Shown: piece by piece, positions 7,823 to 15,654 of the stretch
How positions within the stretch are numbered: the stretch's first letter is position 1
Layout: the number at the start of each line of letters is the position of its first letter
Source of the DNA: a virus
Length of the DNA stretch: 56,098 nucleotides
Strand: one strand, 5' to 3'
IMG/VR virus record: IMGVR_UViG_3300048625_000523
Span: 1-56,098 of that record
Translations under genes and position numbers: made by a program
The notes under the pieces: generated by a model
Databases searched by the model: none
The model's input: only the letters and a program-made list of their open reading frames with translations
What the model was told of the DNA's origin: nothing

Positions 7823-8641
7823 TCAAACTTCTGGCGGCATGCATCGCAACAGTTGTTGTGCCAGGTCTCCCCAGCCCACGAGTGCATGCCGTATCTCTGA
7901 TATGTCTTTACCGACTTGGTAATGGCCTTTTACATGACTCTTGTACTTGCAAAAAATGGATTCCACCTCTTGAACATTGACCAGTCGGTCTCTGGCAGGG
8001 GGAGCCTTCATTCGCTTCGATCGAAAGTATTGGATCTCAGCTTCCACGGTTTCTCGAAGTTCGTCGTCTGTGATGCTAGTTTTCCAATCACCTGTGCGAA
8101 CAAGAGCTGCACCTTGACGCGGGTCTTTGTAAATGCCAAGATGGCAGTCGTCAAAATTCACGTCGTACCCCAGCACCCGCTCAGCCATGTCTGCTATCTT
8201 GAATGCAATCCACGGGCCGAAGCCTCTGTGTCGTTGTGCACAAGCTGCCACATTGTTGTATGTTGTCTGCTTGTCAAGCATGAAAGCAGGGTCTCCCACA
8301 ATCGCCCGAACAGCTGCGCTGGGAGTCTTGTACCGTTGCGTGAGTTCTTCCACTGCGTTGATTGCCTGATCTCCTCGGAAGTGTCTGCGCTCTGCGCCTC
8401 TGGGCCAGGGCTTGGGGTCTCCTAGATTGACAGCAGCTTCCAACATCTTCGCCCAATACTTCTTCGGATTTTTGATCTCGCCAAACTTGGCTGCCACCCC
8501 CAAGTGGTAGAAGCACCAATATGCCAGGCACGTACGATCCAGGGTCTCTGGATCCAGCGCTGCTTTGTGCAAAGCAACATAGACTGGATCCAGATCCTGC
8601 GTACGCAGCAAAGCTTCTCCAAACTCGCGTACGGAGAGCAT
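7823..8641 (-). CDS. Second aGPT-PPlase-type amino acid:DNA transferase
   Basis: A 272-residue helical protein of a different clade from the one at 4831-5748. Landmarks: DLDPVYVALHKA (17-28), YWCFYHLGVAAKF (41-53), the diagnostic RGAERRHFRG (81-90), FGPWIAFKIADMAERVLG (141-158) and an Asp pair in NFDDCHLG. This clade is linked to transfer of an amino acid to pyrophosphorylated 5-hmdU in DNA. The start at 8641 is one base after the upstream stop (TGACATG); the longer reading to 8740 runs antisense-free but lies inside the upstream gene and is not needed. It is the first gene of the modification cluster in transcription order. Confidence 0.85.
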   Translation of the reverse strand: MLSVREFGEALLRTQDLDPVYVALHKAALDPETLDRTCLAYWCFYHLGVAAKFGEIKNPKKYWAKMLEAAVNLGDPKPWPRGAERRHFRGDQAINAVEELTQRYKTPSAAVRAIVGDPAFMLDKQTTYNNVAACAQRHRGFGPWIAFKIADMAERVLGYDVNFDDCHLGIYKDPRQGAALVRTGDWKTSITDDELRETVEAEIQYFRSKRMKAPPARDRLVNVQEVESIFCKYKSHVKGHYQVGKDISEIRHALVGWGDLAQQLLRCMPPEV

Positions 8642-8642
8642 G

Positions 8643-9299
8643 TCAGTCTTTGACCAAAATGCCGTTGGAAGTGCAGAAATAGAAGTAGCGCGTGTAGCGA
8701 GCATCTTCCTGCCCCGGATGTGCGGTCTTGACAGCAGCACACAACGATTCGCGGGTGAAAGACTTCATCTTTTGGGCTACGGCAACGAAGTCCTTGATGA
8801 AGCCGCGCTTCACTGCAGACACATCACCAATCTTGTACGTCTCCGGCTTTTCCGCTTTGGCAGCGGGTGCGGCTTTGGCAGCGGGTGCGGCTTTGGCAGC
8901 GGGTGCGGCTTTGGCAGCGGGTGCGGCTTTGGCAGCGGGTGCGGCTTTGGCAGCGGGTGCGGCTTTGGCAGCGGGTGCGGCTTTGGCCGGGGTCTTGGAA
9001 GGGGTTGCAACAGCCATTTCAGATTCTCCAGATTCTGCCAACAAGGGGAAAAAGCTCAAGAGGTGTTGGCGAACCTCAGGAGCCATAAAGACACCACGAA
9101 TTTTGAAACAAAGTGCTGCCGCTCTATCTACTGCGTAGTCCAGGTAGGGCACCCATTTGTTGTCGAACTCGGCAACAGCCGACGTGGCAAGATGAAACCC
9201 AGTGCTCAACATAGGTACGAAAGTCACAGTGGTTTTTGTTCTCGCGACGACGATGCAAGTATTTGAACGGTGTTTGCAGACATATGGCAGTGCAGACAT
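8643..9299 (-). CDS. Repeat-linker protein with C-terminal winged-helix-like domain
   Basis: A 218-residue protein in three parts: an N-terminal domain of about 95 residues (no known match), a linker of seven AAPAAK repeats (about residues 106-147), and a C-terminal domain of about 60 residues. The C-terminal domain (KRGFIKDF ... TRYFYFCTSNGILVK) resembles the whole small protein at 27985-28218 (KRGFLKTL ... VRYAYYAVQHGLLT) and looks like a small winged helix. The flexible tether and nucleic-acid-type domain suggest a DNA-bound accessory factor; function is otherwise unknown. AGGAGAGCTGAA precedes ATG 9299, and a candidate promoter is just upstream. Confidence 0.75.
   Translation of the reverse strand: MSALPYVCKHRSNTCIVVARTKTTVTFVPMLSTGFHLATSAVAEFDNKWVPYLDYAVDRAAALCFKIRGVFMAPEVRQHLLSFFPLLAESGESEMAVATPSKTPAKAAPAAKAAPAAKAAPAAKAAPAAKAAPAAKAAPAAKAAPAAKAEKPETYKIGDVSAVKRGFIKDFVAVAQKMKSFTRESLCAAVKTAHPGQEDARYTRYFYFCTSNGILVKD
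8859..8984 (-). repeat. In-frame tandem repeat, 7 x 18 bp (AAPAAK linker)
   Basis: Seven copies of an 18-bp unit (on the + strand ggcagcgggtgcggcttt) lie within the gene at 8643-9299 and encode a Lys/Ala/Pro linker. The copies are essentially identical at DNA level, so expansion by slippage is recent. Confidence 0.95.
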
Positions 9300-9315
9300 T
9301 TCAGCTCTCCTGTTA

Positions 9316-9330
9316 GACGGCAGGTCAGTA
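9316..9330 (-). promoter_or_regulatory. Candidate phage promoter element (TACTGA...CCGTC)
   Basis: Read on the minus strand this reads TACTGACCTGCCGTC, about 17-31 bp upstream of ATG 9299. The same arrangement (TACTGA, short gap, CCGTC) occurs upstream of two other leftward units (27049-27064 and 25950-25965). It lies in one of the few intergenic gaps of the leftward block. Promoter role is inference from recurrence and position. Confidence 0.4.
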
Positions 9331-9346
9331 CTGATACTTTACCCCA

Positions 9347-10825
9347 TTATTCTAGAAGTGGCAAGGTCTTAGCACGACGTTTCTGAAGTGCTGTGAAAAA
9401 ATCTCGCTGCTCTCGGTCTCTTCGACGCACACACCAACGCACAGCCTCTTCCACGGTGTCCTTCGCAACAAGCATGTAGCAGTGCAAGTGCTTGGCCTCA
9501 TTGCCTTGTCGCCGCAGGCGTCGATTCAATTGGTCTGTCAGCTCAAAGTCTGGGGTCATTGTGAACCACAACAAGTGCGACGCGTGAGACTTCTGCATGT
9601 TCAACCCATGCCCTGCAGATTGTGGATGCACCCACAACCACTGCAATTCTCCTGCGTTCCACAACCGTTCCAACTCCAGAGAACGTTTGGTGCTCACCCC
9701 ACCACCAATGTAAGGCACATTGTCTTTGCCGAAGTATTCTTGTGCTCGCATTAAGTCGTGTGTGAAATTGTAAGCCACAAGCAGTTGTTGCCCTTGCAAC
9801 TCTTCGAGGAGTTCTTCAACCAATACCAGCTTCTCTTTGTGCACTTCTATGTATTCACGTGCTGTGCGCTTGCGAGCTGTTGGTAGCAAGGCTGCAACTT
9901 CGTCGTCTGCATCTGTTACAAACACTGCACCACTCGCAACTTGGCGCAATTTCATGGACTTCACACCACTGTTTGCAGCAGACACAACTTTGTCGTCTAT
10001 CTCCGCGAAAAGTTGATCTTCCAATTTGTCATAGATTCTGCGAGCCTCTGGCGGGAGTTCAAACGACAGGATGTGGTCTAGTTGTTGTGGCAAGTCCAGA
10101 TAGTCGTCTGCGTTCATGCGCAACGCAAGTGGTCGCACCCGCTCGTAAATGTGTTGTTCTGCCCCGTCTTTCAGAACCCATACATGCTCATTAATGTTGG
10201 AGAAGTACGAGAATCTGAAGTACGTTATGTACTTGCCCAAGGCCTTGCCCATGTCCAACATGTAGCATTGCCCAAACAACCCCATCAACCCATTAGCGGC
10301 AGGGGAACCTGTCAAACCCCATCGGTGTTGAAATTTTACAAGCAACGGCTTCAATAGTTTGTAACGGTCTGTGTTCGGGTGTTTGAATTTTGACAATTCG
10401 TCGATTATCAGCGTGTCAATTTTACCCTGCTTCAAAAGCCTTTGCAAATGGCCTTTAGACACCAACCACTTCAACCCCTCAGGATTTATCACATACACAT
10501 CAGCCTCTTCTTGTACTGTCGCCTCTTTGTGCGGCCCGTGCAACACCACAACTTTGATGCCATGGAAGTCTGTCCATTCTTGCTGTTCAGCAGGCCATAC
10601 GCTGCGGGCTGGGCGCAGCGGTGCGACAACCAGAGCTCCTTTGAAAGAGTCATGCTTCTTTTTCAGTGCAATGGCAGCGTAGGTGATGCTTGTCTTGCCC
10701 AACCCTGGGTCAAGGAACAGCGCGGCTTCGTCGTGCTCGAGTAGAAACTTCACAGCTCTTTTCTGGTAGGCGTGCGGTGTCCAACGCTTGCTGGATTGTT
10801 TGGATTGCCACTTCTTTGTTGTCAT
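9347..10825 (-). CDS. SNF2/DEAD-type superfamily 2 helicase
   Basis: A 492-residue SF2 ATPase. Motif I is LDPGLGKTS, motif II IIDELS (DEAH-box position), motif III LTGSPAAN, and the second RecA-like domain ends with PQSAGHGLN (motif V) and DQLNRRLRRQG (motif VI). The spacing is typical of compact phage SNF2-like helicases that follow a VRR-NUC nuclease gene, as here. Probable role in replication or recombination. Start ATG 10825 lies inside the upstream nuclease gene, giving an unusually long 116-bp overlap; no later Met precedes motif I. Confidence 0.88.
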   Translation of the reverse strand: MTTKKWQSKQSSKRWTPHAYQKRAVKFLLEHDEAALFLDPGLGKTSITYAAIALKKKHDSFKGALVVAPLRPARSVWPAEQQEWTDFHGIKVVVLHGPHKEATVQEEADVYVINPEGLKWLVSKGHLQRLLKQGKIDTLIIDELSKFKHPNTDRYKLLKPLLVKFQHRWGLTGSPAANGLMGLFGQCYMLDMGKALGKYITYFRFSYFSNINEHVWVLKDGAEQHIYERVRPLALRMNADDYLDLPQQLDHILSFELPPEARRIYDKLEDQLFAEIDDKVVSAANSGVKSMKLRQVASGAVFVTDADDEVAALLPTARKRTAREYIEVHKEKLVLVEELLEELQGQQLLVAYNFTHDLMRAQEYFGKDNVPYIGGGVSTKRSLELERLWNAGELQWLWVHPQSAGHGLNMQKSHASHLLWFTMTPDFELTDQLNRRLRRQGNEAKHLHCYMLVAKDTVEEAVRWCVRRRDREQRDFFTALQKRRAKTLPLLE

Positions 10826-11063
10826 ACACATAAACCTCATACCCAAGTTTCTGCAGTGCTCTGTGCACAAGCTTCTGGCGCTCTGTGGGCTCTCCCCCAG
10901 GCCGTTTGAATTCTATGAACACAGCCTTGCCTTGTGGCAGAAAGAATACTCTGTCCGGCCATCCAACGTTGCCCGACACGTTCAATTTTAGAGAGATTAC
11001 ACCCTGCAGCGCAGCCCACCGCACCACAGGATCTTCAACATCTCTTTTCTCTAATATTGACAT
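10710..11063 (-). CDS. VRR-NUC domain nuclease
   Basis: A 117-residue stand-alone VRR-NUC nuclease. The core reads GWPDRVFFLP (catalytic Asp) then KAVFIEFKRPGG (E-x-K) and TERQKLVHRALQKLGYEV, as in phage Holliday-junction-type VRR-NUC enzymes. The start at ATG 11063 overlaps the upstream gene by 13 bp with a GGTGG site. The basic C-terminal tail (from about residue 95) is encoded in DNA shared with the N-terminus of the helicase. Probable partner of that helicase in processing branched DNA. Confidence 0.85.
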   Translation of the reverse strand: MSILEKRDVEDPVVRWAALQGVISLKLNVSGNVGWPDRVFFLPQGKAVFIEFKRPGGEPTERQKLVHRALQKLGYEVYVYDNKEVAIQTIQQALDTARLPEKSCEVSTRARRSRAVP

Positions 11064-11767
11064 GGACCACCATTGGACTTGCGAAAGTGGCACCACCGGC
11101 ACTTGGCGTTCGGCGTAGGGTCGAACCGCGTATCTGCCAACATCTTTTTAGTCTTCTTCAACCACAGCTTCTTCAACTTATCAAGGTCTGCACGCTCATA
11201 GATGAGAGGGTCTTCGTCCACAGGGGGAAAGATTGTGCCTTCGTCCAAATATCGCAACATGGGCTTTACTCGTTGCGCTTCACGTACAAGAATGAGCCCT
11301 GCCAGCGCATACAACTGCAACTGTTCTACGTATGCAGCTTCGTCATCTGGTCGTTGCTTACCTGTCTTGTGATCCACCACAACCAACGTACCACACTCTG
11401 TGAATTCTGCGTAGTCCAATTTCACCCGCAACCAAGCCTCAGCCCAATCATTCCATTGCGTCTCTGTCCAGTCGGCTTTGAGCGTCCAACTGTCTTCCAC
11501 AAACACAGGCCACTGCTTGCTCTTATAAAGCTTAGCCTCGCGGGTGAAGTCTTCTTTGAAGGCATTCAATTCTGGGGGCAACTTCTTCAAAACACCTTTG
11601 ACAAAGTCTTCTGCCAATTTGTGTATTGCGGTGCCTCGCTCCATGGCAGCATTGGAAGGTTCCTTCAACTTGTCCACATGCTTGAACTTTGCTTTCGCAG
11701 GGCATTGAACGTAGTCTCTATACCTCGAGAATGACCAACTGGTAATTTTGACTTGTTTGTATGCCAT
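11051..11767 (-). CDS. RecB/Cas4-like PD-(D/E)XK exonuclease
   Basis: A 238-residue nuclease of the PDDEXK_1 family. It starts with SFSRYRDYVQCPAKAKF, a common N-terminal Cys motif; the catalytic core is VVVDHKTGKQ (D-x-K) followed by a QLQLYALA helix; a C-terminal cysteine group (CRWCHF ... GGPC) with the N-terminal Cys could hold an Fe-S cluster as in Cas4/AddB. It follows the DNA polymerase by one base and precedes the VRR-NUC gene, so it belongs to the replication/recombination set. Confidence 0.88.
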   Translation of the reverse strand: MAYKQVKITSWSFSRYRDYVQCPAKAKFKHVDKLKEPSNAAMERGTAIHKLAEDFVKGVLKKLPPELNAFKEDFTREAKLYKSKQWPVFVEDSWTLKADWTETQWNDWAEAWLRVKLDYAEFTECGTLVVVDHKTGKQRPDDEAAYVEQLQLYALAGLILVREAQRVKPMLRYLDEGTIFPPVDEDPLIYERADLDKLKKLWLKKTKKMLADTRFDPTPNAKCRWCHFRKSNGGPCQY

Positions 11768-11768
11768 A

Positions 11769-13667
11769 TCAACTCCACGCAGATAGATTGGGTTCCGGCT
11801 CTTTCAATTCTTCGAGCTCTGACCATCTTGCACCAACTTCGCCTTCCGACAACATTGGCACGTCAAATTCAACGGACATCATGATGTCGCGCAATCGCAA
11901 CATTTCACGCTTCAAAGCTTTTTTCGGGGCGCTGATATCAATTTCATCATGCACTGTCAGCATGAATCGGGCGTCCCCGTACCCTGCTTCATAGTACCGA
12001 CAAAGAGCTTCTTTGGTGCAGTCTGCTGCCGTACCTTGAATCAAGTAATTCAGCAACTTGTATTCAAATGTTTGGATTCCTCCGTTGTCGAGCTTGCGAG
12101 GCGGTTCGCAAAAATACTGTCTCCCACCCCATGTACGGATTGATTGTCCACTGCGACCTCTGAACTTGAGCGCATCCTCCAATGTCTTCACTCCTGGCAG
12201 CACACCTTGTTGTGCCCGCTTTATGCCGCGAGCTTCTTCCACGGTGCGTTGAATGCGTTCTGCCAGGGTGCCCAACCCCATCCCGTACAACATGCCAAAG
12301 TTGATCGTCTTCACGGATCCTCTGTCCAATGCCAAGCCCAATCCTGCTAACCGTTCTCGCACATATTGGTGTACATCCAGCCACGGGTTTTCCAAGAATG
12401 CTTGCAGCAGTGCTCCGTCTTCGAAGTGGGCCAGAATGCGGATTTCTTGTGAAGAATAGTCTCTGCGACCGATCAAGTGGGTGGGTTTGTCAGCCAGCAC
12501 ATACTTGCGTATGAGCGGCAAATGTTCAAGATTCTTTATGAACGTGGGGTGCTCCCAACCATCTTGCTTTTCCTCCATGTCTTTGGGGATGTTCTGGAAG
12601 TTCGGCGAACTTTGCAGTCGATTGCTTCGAGCCCCACCTTCGTCGGATCCAGAACTTCCGCGCATTTGTCTCCAGTGAGTGTGTATCAATCCGCCGGTGT
12701 TCTCTGCTTGTTCAAGCCAAGGCCTCATGAATGTGCGGATGAATGTAGTGAGACGTGCTCTATACCCCAAAGCCAACCACAGCTCTTGATCTGCAAACTG
12801 GTGCTTCTTTGTTGTCTTCTTGCTCAGAGACTTATTGCCCTTCTCTGTCAGAGACCAATCGCTCACAGACCCTGCGTCGTCCAGAGCTGAGACCATTTTG
12901 CGTGGGCTGTCGAAGTCAAGTTCTGCAACCCCCAACCGCTTCAACATCCACTGTTCCACACGTTGCTGCGCTGCTTCGTACTTTGGCAATTCAGCTTGCA
13001 ACAGAGGCAAATCCACTCGAATGCCTTCCGCTTCATTGCGACGCAACATCGGCAACAATCGTTGCTCGCGTCTGTAGGCCTCCCACATGCCGCGCTCTCG
13101 GATGCTTGGGGCCAGGTGCTTGAACAACTTAATTGTACGCTCCACGTCGCCATTGGCGTACGGAGCCACAATATTCCCAGGCACCTTGCTAATGAATTCC
13201 CCAACATCCTTGCGAGACCGTGGAACCACGTTATGAACCCACAACCATTCACGCATGGTGTCTCGTTCATCGGGGGGCAACCCAAGTAGTCGTTCTGCCG
13301 ACGGTTTCAGCTCTAGGCTGAAGGCATGCGGGTTATCTAGCGCAAGCAAAAACATTGTGTCGTGACACTTGTCTTCCGGCGGAGCAACAGCTCCGCAGTG
13401 CGCTTCAGCCACATCTAGGTCGAATGACCCGTGGTGACAAACCAACCCGAGAGTGCAAGCTTCTTTCAAAGCTTCACGCACATGCCGCTTACCGTCTTCT
13501 TCAGAACAGTTGTTGCCCCCCGAAGAGTGCCCCCAAGCAAAGTACTTGGGGGTTCGCCAACTTGGCATTTTGATGCTGACCCCAACAGGTTTGGGCGGGT
13601 AGTCAGGCCGCTTCCTGATAGGTTCAGTTTCAAAGTCCAAGCCGATGGGATTGTCGAGACGCGACAT
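11769..13667 (-). CDS. Family A DNA polymerase with 3'-5' exonuclease
   Basis: A 632-residue replicative polymerase. The proofreading domain shows Exo I GLDFETEP and Exo II CHHGSFDLDV. Polymerase motif A is RRDYSSQEIRILAH (Asp and Glu placed as in DYSQIELR), motif B RGSVKTINFGMLYGMG (Phe at the position controlling dideoxy discrimination), and motif C TVHDEID. A 5'-3' exonuclease domain is absent, as in T7-type phage polymerases. It would have to accept 5-hydroxymethyl-dUTP if the hypermodification model is right. Gene order puts it between a probable ssDNA-binding protein and the Cas4-like nuclease. Confidence 0.95.
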   Translation of the reverse strand: MSRLDNPIGLDFETEPIRKRPDYPPKPVGVSIKMPSWRTPKYFAWGHSSGGNNCSEEDGKRHVREALKEACTLGLVCHHGSFDLDVAEAHCGAVAPPEDKCHDTMFLLALDNPHAFSLELKPSAERLLGLPPDERDTMREWLWVHNVVPRSRKDVGEFISKVPGNIVAPYANGDVERTIKLFKHLAPSIRERGMWEAYRREQRLLPMLRRNEAEGIRVDLPLLQAELPKYEAAQQRVEQWMLKRLGVAELDFDSPRKMVSALDDAGSVSDWSLTEKGNKSLSKKTTKKHQFADQELWLALGYRARLTTFIRTFMRPWLEQAENTGGLIHTHWRQMRGSSGSDEGGARSNRLQSSPNFQNIPKDMEEKQDGWEHPTFIKNLEHLPLIRKYVLADKPTHLIGRRDYSSQEIRILAHFEDGALLQAFLENPWLDVHQYVRERLAGLGLALDRGSVKTINFGMLYGMGLGTLAERIQRTVEEARGIKRAQQGVLPGVKTLEDALKFRGRSGQSIRTWGGRQYFCEPPRKLDNGGIQTFEYKLLNYLIQGTAADCTKEALCRYYEAGYGDARFMLTVHDEIDISAPKKALKREMLRLRDIMMSVEFDVPMLSEGEVGARWSELEELKEPEPNLSAWS

Positions 13668-14518
13668 CAGAATTTGCTGCGAGCAGGCTTGGTCGGAGTG
13701 CGAACACCTGCCGGTGCAGGTTTAGCTGTTGCAGCTGCAGCCTTGCGGGACACGGGGCCGCGTACAGGCTTGACAGGAATCACTTCCTCAGGCTGTTGGT
13801 ACGGCTGTTGCAACTGCGGGGCAACTTCTGCAATCTTCTTTTTCAACCCTTCATACAACTCCTGATTCAGCTCAACCATGCCAGCAGCGGAGAACACAAT
13901 CTTGAATTGCGTGTTCGCATCCGGCAGAAGCTTGATCTTCGTGCGCACAGCCCAAGCAGGTCGCTGCAATTCTTCTGCGCATACTTGCTTGACGTACTTA
14001 GACCAGAACTTTGCGCTCGTCACAGACACCGACAACACTCGCACTTCGGCTTCCGACAAAGTTTCTGCAGATTCCACGTCATCCACCGACACAACTGCCA
14101 ACTTGCGAACATTCTTGCAAGCTTTGCCGCGACCAGTTTCCGAAGATCCCATGACATTGTTGGGGCAAGTCGCACAAGTATCACTCTGCGGATCTGATGA
14201 TTCTTCGTGCGGTACCATCGTGTCCTGCGGGTTTTCTGCTTCTGTGTCGCCAAAAGCATAGCACGCAGGAACCTGTGGCGTGTTCGGATCGTATCGACCA
14301 GTGTAGAACAGATTTTCGTGGGCCGCTACAAGCACCACACACTCCAGTTCGTTGTTCTCCAGCGGCACGTCGTCGATCGCAAGAATACCCCCTTTGGTTG
14401 AGATTTTCTTCGTCGTGTTGTAAAGCTGTTCCGTATTGGCCTGACGTTTCGCAGCTTCTGCGAGTTCTTCGTCCCAATTGACCAACGCGGTAGTTTTCGA
14501 CTTCTTTGCTGTTGCCAT
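13667..14518 (-). CDS. Probable single-stranded-DNA-binding-type replication protein
   Basis: A 283-residue protein starting MATAKKSKTTALVNWDEEL; the start at 14518 has AGGAGTAATTGAG in front, whereas the longer reading to 14638 lacks one. Residues about 95-125 carry CATCPNNVMGSS and a later Cys, a possible metal site. The last 80 residues are a Pro/Ala/Lys tail. Position immediately upstream of the polymerase and the general plan (beta-rich core plus disordered tail) suggest an ssDNA-binding protein, but the tail is basic rather than the usual acidic one. The family is not firmly recognised. Confidence 0.6.
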   Translation of the reverse strand: MATAKKSKTTALVNWDEELAEAAKRQANTEQLYNTTKKISTKGGILAIDDVPLENNELECVVLVAAHENLFYTGRYDPNTPQVPACYAFGDTEAENPQDTMVPHEESSDPQSDTCATCPNNVMGSSETGRGKACKNVRKLAVVSVDDVESAETLSEAEVRVLSVSVTSAKFWSKYVKQVCAEELQRPAWAVRTKIKLLPDANTQFKIVFSAAGMVELNQELYEGLKKKIAEVAPQLQQPYQQPEEVIPVKPVRGPVSRKAAAATAKPAPAGVRTPTKPARSKF

Positions 14519-14519
14519 C

Positions 14520-15173
14520 TCAATTACTCCTAGTTGTTGCCAACCAACTCGGGGCTGCTTGGCGGGTGTACGTCCTTTCACGGACAGGAAGGTTTTGCAA
14601 CCAATTTCTGTAACTTTGCACTGCGTCTTCGAAACCATCTACGACAACAACCTTCACCCCCAATACAGGCGGCTCTGAATGCATTTCTGCCGCAGGTGGT
14701 TTGGTGGGGGTGAGTGACAATGCCTGCATCGCGTCTCGCGTGTAATGAGGCTTTTTGAATCTGATCAAATGTTCTTCAAGCAATTGCAGCCCATGTTCTG
14801 CCAACCACTCATAGTTCGCAGCAGTTTCGCGAACCCACACAGCTGCAGGACAGTGCGGGTGCCACAACCTGTAGATCGCAGCGGAACCAAGCCGCACTGT
14901 GAAGTAGTTCAACTCGTCTGGCAGCGAATCCTTGACAGAACCCCATTCATACACCAACATGTCTTGTTGGTCGTGATCCATGACCCATGCATTGCACAAC
15001 AACCTTGTTGTCTCTACCAAAGCTTGCTGCAACATATTGTCCGGCAAAGCTTTAGCTGCAGCCACAGGACAGTGGTCCAAATACCAGACTCTGAGCGCAG
15101 GTGGGGGGTTGTTTGCAATTGACACAGCGTCTCCAGCAGCCGCAATGATTCGCATCTCTTCAAACAGGTTCAT
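14520..15173 (-). CDS. Phage protein resembling the pyrimidine-dimer-glycosylase-annotated family
   Basis: A 217-residue protein; start ATG 15173 overlaps the upstream stop (ATGA). It has the pattern VWYLDHCPVAAAKALPDNML, then QALVETTRLLCNAW, and later HPHCPAAVWVRETAANYEWL with a terminal RFKKPH. This layout (YLD-x-CP-x-AA ... ET-x-LLC ... HP-x-x-WVR-x-x-x-NY-x-WL) is known from phage proteins that databases label pyrimidine dimer DNA glycosylase on weak grounds. Activity is unproven. The C-terminal 50 residues end in a predicted helical, Arg-rich stretch. Confidence 0.6.
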   Translation of the reverse strand: MNLFEEMRIIAAAGDAVSIANNPPPALRVWYLDHCPVAAAKALPDNMLQQALVETTRLLCNAWVMDHDQQDMLVYEWGSVKDSLPDELNYFTVRLGSAAIYRLWHPHCPAAVWVRETAANYEWLAEHGLQLLEEHLIRFKKPHYTRDAMQALSLTPTKPPAAEMHSEPPVLGVKVVVVDGFEDAVQSYRNWLQNLPVRERTYTRQAAPSWLATTRSN

Positions 15174-15574
15174 GACACTTTGCGCAGAGACACTTGCGGT
15201 ATAAGCATCTTCTCTACGCCCGGCACCTTGACATTGGAAGCCCACAATGCCTTGATAGATGCGTCACCCACTCGTCGTTGCAACAAACTCCACGCACCAG
15301 GATCCTTCTTGACAGACTTGACGATGTAGTCGTACAACGCATCCCAGTCGGTCACAGACACAACTTCTTTGGTTTCGATTGTTGCATTGGCAAACTTGCC
15401 TGTGATGCCAAGTGCTTGTGACTTGGGCAGATTCTGAATCAAGTGTTCGCGCAAAGAAGATTCTCGCGCCTCAAGTTCTTGCACCTGCTTAGACAGCGCC
15501 AGTCGTTCTTGGCGTGTGGTGTACAACAAATCGGCACACACAGCCAATTGCTTGGGAATTTTGAATTCAGCCAT
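15170..15574 (-). CDS. Conserved-looking phage protein with N-terminal coiled coil
   Basis: A 134-residue protein. Residues about 15-50 form a heptad-rich helix (LALSKQVQELEARESSLRE), followed by a small domain with WDALYDYIVK and a Trp-containing VGDASIKALWA. Similar short proteins occur in phage replication modules but I assign no function. AGGAGCTGAAA precedes ATG 15574; downstream start overlaps by ATGA. Confidence 0.7.
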   Translation of the reverse strand: MAEFKIPKQLAVCADLLYTTRQERLALSKQVQELEARESSLREHLIQNLPKSQALGITGKFANATIETKEVVSVTDWDALYDYIVKSVKKDPGAWSLLQRRVGDASIKALWASNVKVPGVEKMLIPQVSLRKVS

Positions 15575-15654
15575 TTTCAGCTCCTCTTAGACACTAGATA
15601 ACAATATGCTGCCAGAACAATTATCTTACTTCTGACAGCGAGGTAAGACAAGTA

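Noticed and set aside
8859-8984. CRISPR-like array
   Set aside because: The 18-bp units are contiguous without spacers and stay in frame inside a gene; the same holds for the other two tandem repeats.
8728-9138. + strand ORF with repeated AALAAG units
   Set aside because: Shadow of the AAPAAK repeat on the opposite strand of a tightly coupled leftward gene.
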